This document shows positions 57,400 to 64,000 of a stretch of DNA of 64,000 nucleotides, piece by piece; within the stretch, counting starts at the first letter, position 1, and every line of letters starts with the position of its first letter. Both the position numbers and the translations under genes were made by a program. The DNA comes from Craterostigma plantagineum. Taxonomy: Eukaryota; Streptophyta; Magnoliopsida; Lamiales; Linderniaceae. The notes below the pieces were generated by a model. The model saw only the letters and a list, made by a program, of their open reading frames with translations, did not search any database and was not told where the DNA came from. The stretch is taken from positions 1 to 64,000 of the forward strand of contig JAPQWV010000766.1 of NCBI GenBank assembly GCA_027422505.1, read 5' to 3'.

Positions 57400-58469
57400 G
57401 GCGAACCGCTTGTACCTGCTCCGAATCAAGAAGCTCAGTCGACGTGCTTAGCGGTGCACAGACGCAGCGATGAGGTGGCATGGCGCTGGCATGATCGCTT
57501 CTGCCATGTCAACATGGCGGCGCTCCGAAAGTTAGCTCGGGAGGAGCTACTGCTAGGCCTGCCGGAGATCGGGCAGGTGGACCAGCTGTGCGACGCATGC
57601 CTAGCTGGGAAGCAGAGGTGCACCCCATTTCCGGCAAAAGCAGAGTACCGCGCGAAGCAGTGACTTGAGCTTGTGCACGGCGATCTGTGCGGGCCGATCA
57701 CGCCAATGACCCCAAGCGGCAACAAGTACTTCTTACTGCTCGTCGACGACCTCAGCCGATACATGTGGGTAGCCGCGATCCCTTCAAAGGATCGTGCTGC
57801 GGCTGCCATCAAGGAACTCCAAGCACGGGCAGAGGGGGAGTCCGGGCTGAAGCTGGGGGTGCTTCGGACTAATCGTGGTGGAGAATTCACGTCGATCGAG
57901 TTTGCGGAGTACTGCGCGAGAGAAGGGACATCGCCAACACACTGCACCATACAGCCCGCAGCAGAACGGCGTGGTCGAGCGACGGAATGGGACAGTGGTG
58001 GCGACAGTGAGAAGTATGCTCAAGGCGAAAGGGCTGCCGGGGTGGTTCTGGGGCGAGAACGTGACCACCGCGGTATGACGCCATTCGAAGCGTGGCATGG
58101 TAAGAAGATAGAAGTGCATCACCTGAGAACGTACGGAACACGACGCCACATCTGAAGAAGCTCAAGGATCGTGGCTGTAAGATGATCTTCATCGGCTACG
58201 AGCGCGGCTCCAAACCGTACCGCGCTTACGACCCTGTCACGAAGCGTGTCCACGTGACGCGCTACGTGGTGCTCGACGAGGGAGCACAGTGGGACTGGGG
58301 CTCTGTAGAGGTCGACGGCAAGCCGAACGACAACGAGGACGTGTTCACGGTGGAGTACTCGATCGCAAACCAGGGACCTCCGGCGGCCAATGGCATTGAG
58401 GAGGTACCTGGAACTGCAACTGAGGAGGGCGAGCTGACGCCGACAGCACTGCCTCATGGTGGTGGATGA
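57400..58469 (+). pseudogene. copia pre-integrase and integrase, damaged
   Basis: Pre-integrase: WRWHDRFCHVNMAALRKL and CDACLAGKQR. Integrase: Asp in LVHGDLCGP (57669 onward, after a stop at 57661), the second catalytic Asp replaced by Asn in RTNRGGEF where RTDRGGEF is usual, and Glu in NGVVERRNG in another frame near 57960. About 14 codons are missing between FWGENVTTAV and MTPFEAWHGK near 58077. The C-terminus (GCKMIFIGYERGSKPYRAYD) is at 58170-58240. Four or more breaks. Dead. Confidence 0.85.
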
Positions 58470-60207
58470 GTTGTACCTGCGGGATCCAGCGGGGCACAAG
58501 AGGTGGAGTTCGCCTCACCACCGAGCGAGGCCGGCGAGCACCTAGATGCCGACCACGACGACAATGCTCCCCTTCAATTTCAGAGTATCGACAACATCAT
58601 TGGGCCGGCTTTGCGCCACGGGCACTGGTGGCGGAGGAGCTCTACGTCATGAGCTCCGACGAACATGCATCGTTCGCCGAGGCAGAACGCAGCCCCAGCT
58701 GGAGGAAGGCGATGATGGAGGAGATGGACTCGATTGAGGACAATCGGACGTGGTCTCTCGCCGACCTCCCGCTGGGCCGTCGGACGATTGGCTTGAAGTG
58801 AGTCTTGATGGTGAAGAGGGACGAGCATGGGGTGGTGTCCAAGCATAAGGCTCGCCTCATGGTGAAGGGTTACGCACAGCAGCATGGCATCGACTACGAC
58901 GAAGTGTTCGCGTCGGTGGCGCGGTTGGACTCGGTGCGCCTGATCATCGCCCTCGCGGTGCATGAAGGATGGGAGGTGCACCACATGGACGTCAAGTCGG
59001 CGTTCTTGAACGGACAGTTGGAGGAGGAGGTCTACGTTGAGCAGTCGCCAGGGTTTGTCATCACCGGCAAGGAGCACAAGGTTCTCAAGCTCCGAAAGGC
59101 ACTGTACGGGCTGCAACAAGCGCCGCGCGCATGGAACGCGAAGCTGGACAGTACGCTGTTGTCGTTCGGCTTCAGGAAGAACCCGTCCGAACACGCCATC
59201 TACATTAGTCAGAAAGACAGCAAGCACTGGTCATCGGGTCTATGTCGATGACCTCGTGATCACCGGCTCGAACGGCGGCGACATCAAGTCATTCAAGGAG
59301 GAGATGGCGGCCGCGTTCAAGATATGTGACCTCGGTCTGCTTCACTACTACCTTGGAATTGAAGTGAAGCAGGCTGCGAGGGGGATCTCGCTGAGCCAGG
59401 GCGCCTATGCCGGCAAGATCCTAGAGAAGAGCGCATGGCAGGGTGTAACCCATGTCACGTGCCCATGGAACTGCGCCTGAAGTTGAGCAAGCTCAGCACA
59501 GAGCCGCCGGTCGATGCGACTGCATACAGGAGCGTCGTCGGGAGCTTGAGGTACTTGGTCAAAACTTGCCCCGATCTAGCGTTTGCGGTTGGCTATGTGA
59601 GTCGGTTCCTGGAAGATCCACGCGAGGATCACCTCGCAGTTGTGAAGCGCATCCTGCGTTATGTGGCCAGGACCCAAGATTGGGGACTTTGGTTCGGCTT
59701 GAGGGAGAAAGATGAGCCTTATCTGACAGGCTTCAACGACTGTGATCATGCCGGGGATGTTTATGCAAGTAAAAGCACAACTGGTGTGATTTTCTTCCTC
59801 AGCGAGAGCCCGATCACCTGGCAATCTATGAAGCAGAAGGTGGTGGCTCAGTCCAGCTGTGAGGCGGAGTATATAGCAGCTGCTAACGCTGCTCGTCAAG
59901 CACTGTGGCTTGCTTGCGTGTTGTCTGAGGTGTAAGGAACAGCAGCAAGTGCGCCAATGTTGAGGGTGGACAATAAGTCCGCCATTGCTTTGATCAATAA
60001 TCCAGTACTCCACGGACAGTGTAAGCACATTCGATTGAAATACCACTTCGTCTAGGAGGCTGCAGAAGAAGGCTGATTGATGTAGAGTTCATCAGAAGCG
60101 AGGATCAGCTGGGCGACATTCTGACGAAGCCGCTTGGAAGGACCAAGTTTCATGAGCTACGGGGTAAGATCGGCCTGATCGACATCAACGATGGACACAA
60201 GGCTTAG
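58466..60207 (+). pseudogene. copia RT and RNase H of the short-LTR element, damaged
   Basis: RT opens near 58640 (SSDEHASFAEAERSPSWRKA). A TGA at 58799-58801 replaces a Trp codon. MDVKSAFLNGQLEEEVYVEQ and KALYGLQQAPRAW follow. A frameshift near 59235 precedes the catalytic YVDDLVITG (59241 onward). Another shift near 59450 precedes YRSVVGSLRYL. RNase H has DCDHAGD, SKSTTGVIF and SSCEAEYIAAANA, a stop at 59933-59935, and decayed continuation ([13 protein letters not shown], then GDILTKPLGR) to about 60200. Confidence 0.88.
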
Positions 60208-60215
60208 GAGGAGAT
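60206..60215 (+). other. Polypurine tract of the short-LTR copia
   Basis: AGGAGGAGAT directly before the 3' LTR. Confidence 0.7.
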
Positions 60216-60462
60216 TGTAGGAATAATCCTTGTGATTCACTTTCCTTAATTAGCTTAGGCTTAGTTTAGGAGAATATACTTAACTTAGGAGGTGATTGTA
60301 TTTCCTTATTAGTCTAGGCTAAATTAGTGGCTTGATTGTAGGCATTTATTAGTTTCCATGTAAACTTCTATTTACACAATGCAAAGACTACAGAAAATGC
60401 TGCAGATTTCAGCAGCACCAAAACAAGATCGTGTTCACTGTGTTCGCGTGAGTTTTCCAACA
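60216..60462 (+). repeat. 3' LTR of the short-LTR copia
   Basis: TGTAGGAATAATCC to TTTTCCAACA, followed by the GAAGA target duplication. Confidence 0.93.
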
Positions 60463-60467
60463 GAAGA

Positions 60468-60985
60468 TACAGACATAATCTTCAAATGGCAACTCAAAGG
60501 CTGCTGCGGGAGATATTCTTCCTATAGCCGTGAGCTTCTTGGAGGCATAAGATTTCCTTCGACCTCTCTTTGCAAATCTCCATCTATGTGTGCTTGTGGG
60601 GCTTGTGTGCTCGTTCATAGCTTTAATTATTTTTTTCCTTCATGCACAATGGACTTAGGCTGAGTTTTAATGGACAGATTTGTAATGGGCACAAATTATT
60701 TTTATTTGGGCCGATCTTCGACTTAGGGATCCTCCAATTTCCTCCGAATCTGAATATTTTTTGTTGTAATTATCTTTCTTTAATATCCGTCGAAAATAAA
60801 ACATAAACGCATAATATTCGAGGAAAATTATATCTATATCAACCGGTAATGCGCTTTAATGGAGTAAGTTATAGCGCAAAATTGATTTATCAGATCTTGA
60901 TAATCAATCAAAATTTCTTAGGTTTATTACCGAATAATGCTTCAAATCATATTGGAAAATCTCGCTGAAACGGGTGGAGTAATGC
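60468..60985. other. Continuation of the LTR-like DNA, no gene
   Basis: Continues 55560-56325 across the copia insertion. No coding homology. Confidence 0.4.
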
Positions 60986-60989
60986 TCCC

Positions 60990-61970
60990 AAGTCCACTTT
61001 TTTCGAATGTATTAAGATTGGTCATGGAAATATAAGAACTGATGAAGATAAACCGGCAAATTCATTAAAAAGACATTTTATGTTTTGCTTGTAGTCGAAT
61101 GTTGAGGTTATTAGTCATGTAGACGTATACTCGTTCTTACCAAAACCAAGATTACTATATCTTTCAATGAAGCATAACATGTGAATTTCATCACAAAATG
61201 TTCAAAGTTTATATTAAATCACGAATAATATTTTACGGACCTTAACCCTAAACTCAAACCCGAACCATAAACCCTAAATCCGAATCCGAAACCCTAAACC
61301 CCAAACCTATAATATTTTTATTATCGTATGACAAGATCAATAAATCATATTACCAAAATTTTATGTTGTTAACCCTTAATCTTAACCCAAAGCCTTAAAT
61401 TATTTAAATAATTTTTGAAAACACATACTGTGGTATCCATAAGCGTTTAATGTGTTAGCGTAAATGTTTTAGTGTTACGAAGAGTTGTTTATCTGTTATT
61501 AATGTTTATGCGGCAATCTATCTAGATATAATATTTTTTGAAGCTTCGAGGTCAAGGCGAAGGGTTCGACACAAAAATTTGGGAATATGATCAACGCCTT
61601 ATAGTTTATAGGATACAACCTTAAAAAATTTTGAGTTTTGGGGTTTAGGGTTTAGGGTATATGGTTTAGTGTCCGAGTGTTTCGAATTTTGAGTTGTGCT
61701 CTATTAAATGTTATCCGTGCTTTAATGTTGAACTTTATACATTCGTGATGGAATTCATGTTGTTATGTCTCATTGAAAGAGATACTAGCTTATATATTGC
61801 AATGAAAAGATCTATATGTTTACATGACTAATGACCTTAACTTCAACTTATAACATCGGTATTTGCATAACGTGTATTTTAAAGGAATTCGATGGTTAAA
61901 CTTCATCAAATCATATATGATCAATATATCCACGAATATCAACCTTATACATCCAAAAAGAAAGATCATT
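60990..61970. mobile_element. Fold-back element with about 330-base imperfect inverted arms
   Basis: The left arm (about 60990-61320) and the right arm (about 61622-61970) are inverse copies along most of their length. Examples: TTATTAGTCATGTAGAC against GTTTACATGACTAATGA; TCTTTCAATGAAGCATAAC against TTATGTCTCATTGAAAGA; and the telomere-like tracts at the inner ends. The loop is about 300 bases and has no gene. It could be a MULE-type or fold-back MITE. Target duplication not established. Confidence 0.75.
61241..61308 (+). repeat. Telomere-like CCCTAAA tract (left arm)
   Basis: AACCCTAAACTC, AAACCCTAAATCC and AACCCTAAACCCC phrases, a degenerate form of the plant telomere repeat. The inverse tract lies at 61636-61664 (GGGTTTAGGGTTTAGGG) in the other arm. 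Confidence 0.85.
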
Positions 61971-61974
61971 TATG

Positions 61975-62408
61975 AACGAAATCAGTTGAATTAGTGATGT
62001 TGTATAAGAAACATATGATGTGGTATCAGTATGAATCAATGTGTCATAAATTTGGTACATGTTTTGTTGGTCCAGATTATCCAACTAAACAACTAATGAA
62101 ACGATGTTACCACGTTATGATGATGAAACAAGTTAAATGCGTGGGGTGCGTGTGTGCGTGTTCGTAAGAATGGTTGGGAGCTTTTCTCAAAATTCTTTCT
62201 CTGTATTTTTCCACACACACAAGACACCTAACTATGTGTTAGGGTTTTAGTATTTATACCACATGTCGGTATATAATAATTGGGCCCTTGTAAGCCCATT
62301 ACTAATAAAAGCTTACTGGGCTTTACAAAGTAAAAGCCCAGTTCACTTAAATAATTACAAGATTAAGATAACTAATTTAATTGAACATAATAAATTAATT
62401 CCTAACAA
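61975..62408 (-). repeat. Probable 3' LTR of a minus-strand copia-type element
   Basis: The right edge is AATTCCTAACA (62398-62408), followed by ATCTCCCCTTTGTG, the complement of a polypurine tract. That is the usual order at the 3' LTR of a minus-strand copia element. A TATA candidate (GGTATAAATAC) is at about 62250 on the minus strand. The left boundary is unclear; a start near 62137 would give about 270 bases. Confidence 0.5.
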
Positions 62409-64000
62409 TCTCCCCTTTGTGTTCAATTTTCAATTCAGCGCTGGTTATCTTCGTCTTGTAATTGTCCTGAGTCCTCAAAGGACACGTATCGGAGTTGCGT
62501 ACATGAAAGCTTTTGCATGCGTATTCTTCTTCAATCATATCCTTCTTTGTCTTGTCTTGTGACCTCTTATTTAAAAGATCTTCAAGCTCACCGTCTCTTG
62601 AACTTCTCTTCTCTTAAGTGTTCAAGCAGCTTGTTGGATCGTCTCATTTTTGTGTTCGATCTCTCCCTTGGATAGTCACCACTCCTCTGCATTTTATCAA
62701 CCTTGTGTTGGGATTGGAAACTTCTTTAAAGTCAGAGAGTGTACTTGAGGCGACAACTTCAATCGTTGGTCTCTGTGGCATTCACTTGATTATTTGACGA
62801 CGCTTTATATTGGCATTTTCTGATCGGTATTGCACTTTAGTGGTGGTGTTGCTCCCATTTTGCTTTCGTACCCCTCCCTCTCAAGATTGAGCTGGGAGAT
62901 CGTCATGCGACGGGTCAAAATGGGGCATCGTCTTTGGCAAGAAGATGGCATTTTCGGGACAAGATAATGGAGTTGATTGGTGGTCACGATTACTCTACTT
63001 CCCGGTGTCAGATTCATCATCTTCTAAGGAAGTTGTCTGGTTCGACCTCGAAGAAGAGAAGAAGGTAGGCGTGGAGTGTGTTTTCTGACAATGTGTTTGG
63101 GCTCCTTGAGATTATCCATTCAATTGCATGAGAGCCCAGCTTCAGAGTGGTTGGCGTGGCAGAAATAGTGGATACTCAGGTTAGTCTTCTCCTTCACTGG
63201 AGTTGAAACGTGGTGATCTTCTTCTTCACGGCTCCAGATTCGTCATCGCCGAAGGAAGTTGTCTGGTTTGGCCTCGGCGAAGCTCGTCTGGCTCCCGAAG
63301 AAGGTGTATGTGGGGTGTGTTTCAAGTTGTATCGATGCTCCTTTGGAATGTTCCATTCAACTTCCGTAGAGCTCGGTTTCAGAGTGGTACGCTCGGCGGA
63401 AATTTGGTGGGTGGTCCGACCTGTTTATTTGTATGTATCCCCTTCTCCCCCTCATGGCGATTCGTGTGAACGAGATCGGCAAGCTTGTATAGGAGGCTAA
63501 GAAGGACACAAACAACAGGTCGGTTAGGGTAACAACCAGACAGAGCCACTTAGGCGATCCGTCGACACGGCTTCAGAGACAAACTCTGAGACGTGGCCTG
63601 CGAGAATAGAACTTGATGAATTGGGGTCACATAGGCAGCCCGTTAACATTGTTCTTGAGACTAGCTTGAAGACGATGGCCTGAATCGTTGTTGTTTGATG
63701 TTGCAACGGCAGGACTTCCTTCCAATCATCGAAGCATGTCTTAGAATGACATGTCTACGGAAGTTGTGATCTAGTCACGAAGTCTAGATAAGAAAAAGGT
63801 ATATGTGTCCTAAAAAGGACATCTAGACTCGATGTGTTCAAGAAAGTTCCGTGGTGTGGGGCTGATTACCACTTAGTTCAATATCTCCAGCTTCCAAGTG
63901 AAACAGTGATAGATTACGTGGCTCCTCGTGATTTGATAAACATCGGTCTATTGGGAGATAGATGAGTGGATAAGTCTCGGTTTTGCATGCGCCGTTGGAA
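62409..64000 (-). other. Probable internal non-coding DNA of the same copia-type element
   Basis: If the LTR call is right, this is the region upstream of the tract, and pol would lie beyond the window. No RNase H or other retroelement wording is seen in any frame. It contains an imperfect duplication at 63020-63420. Confidence 0.4.
63020..63420. repeat. Imperfect tandem duplication, about 200-base unit
   Basis: AGATTCATCATCTTC and AGATTCGTCATCGCC open the copies (about 63009 and 63236). Both carry AAGGAAGTTGTCTGGTT, TCCATTCAA, AGAGC and TTTCAGAGTGGT or TTCAGAGTGGT. Divergence is high. Confidence 0.7.

Larger units (their letters stand above)
56326..60467 (+). mobile_element. Short-LTR Ty1/Copia element, GC-rich, internally deleted
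   Basis: LTRs 56331-56572 and 60216-60462 (242 and 247 bases) are flanked by GAAGA at 56326-56330 and 60463-60467. Gag, integrase, RT and RNase H are present in copia order. The CCHC knuckle and protease are missing. The LTR copies differ at roughly fifteen places, so this insertion is older than the Tekay-type one. Coding DNA is markedly more GC-rich than its surroundings. Confidence 0.92.

Noticed and set aside
61241..61664. True interstitial telomere array
   Set aside because: The motifs are few and degenerate, and they lie at matching places in the two arms of a fold-back element.
62263..62562. 99-codon frame across the right-hand LTR edge
   Set aside because: It crosses the proposed LTR boundary and purine tract, and has no homology.
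1..64000. CRISPR arrays, operons, bacterial-type genes, tRNA genes
   Set aside because: Spaced repeats here are LTR motifs or transposon palindromes. The primer sites match tRNA 3' ends only. No full tRNA cloverleaf was found by eye.

Overview
The window is plant nuclear DNA, most likely from a eudicot. It is dominated by plant-specific transposable elements: Ty3/Gypsy Tekay-type chromovirus, Athila/Tat-type gag with a tRNA-Asp primer site, Ty1/Copia Tork-like, Sirevirus-like and short-LTR types, and a CACTA DNA transposon. Only one host gene looks intact. It has seven short GT-AG exons and encodes a plant pyridoxamine-5'-phosphate-oxidase-like protein. I cannot name the species.

Layout. 1-2476 is the 5' part of a decayed Tork/TNT1-like copia element. 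It is split by an 11.2 kb Tekay-type Gypsy element (LTRs 2477-5483 and 10680-13688, target duplication GGGGG); the copia reverse-transcriptase frame resumes at 13694 and is lost at about 13866. The Tekay element looks young: its 3 kb LTRs show only about four differences by eye. One base interrupts gag-pol. Its leader carries a 5S-rRNA-like, Cassandra-like LTR segment and a second tRNA-Met primer site. 13867-15286 holds LTR-like and unclassified DNA.

15282-32897 is a Sirevirus-like copia element on the minus strand (target duplication CATGT). It has gag, pol and a third ORF with a plant-transposon domain, all with stops or frameshifts. Nested in it at 19089-26311 (target duplication CTTAT) is a gag-protease-only, non-autonomous Athila/Tat-like element lacking RT, RNase H and integrase. 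33458-33906 is an ITN1-like ankyrin/PGG pseudogene. 34140-42123 is a CACTA transposon whose two genes run on the minus strand: a TNP2-type transposase and a second gene ending in a Ulp1-like (C48) protease. Its subterminal regions are arrays of small palindromes.

43801-45141 (minus) is the oxidase-like host gene. 45625-48816 is a set of three different tandem-repeat blocks, and 49205-50226 holds low-complexity and MITE-like DNA. 51697-52247 (minus) encodes a secreted Tyr/Lys/Pro/Ser repeat protein broken by two frameshifts. 56326-60467 is a GC-rich short-LTR copia element (target duplication GAAGA) that has lost its zinc knuckle and protease. 60990-61970 is a large fold-back element whose arms carry telomere-like motifs. 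The right edge holds the 3' LTR of another minus-strand copia-type element whose body would run past the window.

The elements do not form a pathway. They form a nested insertion record. The gag-protease element would need enzymes supplied in trans, and the CACTA transposase genes are too damaged to act as read here.
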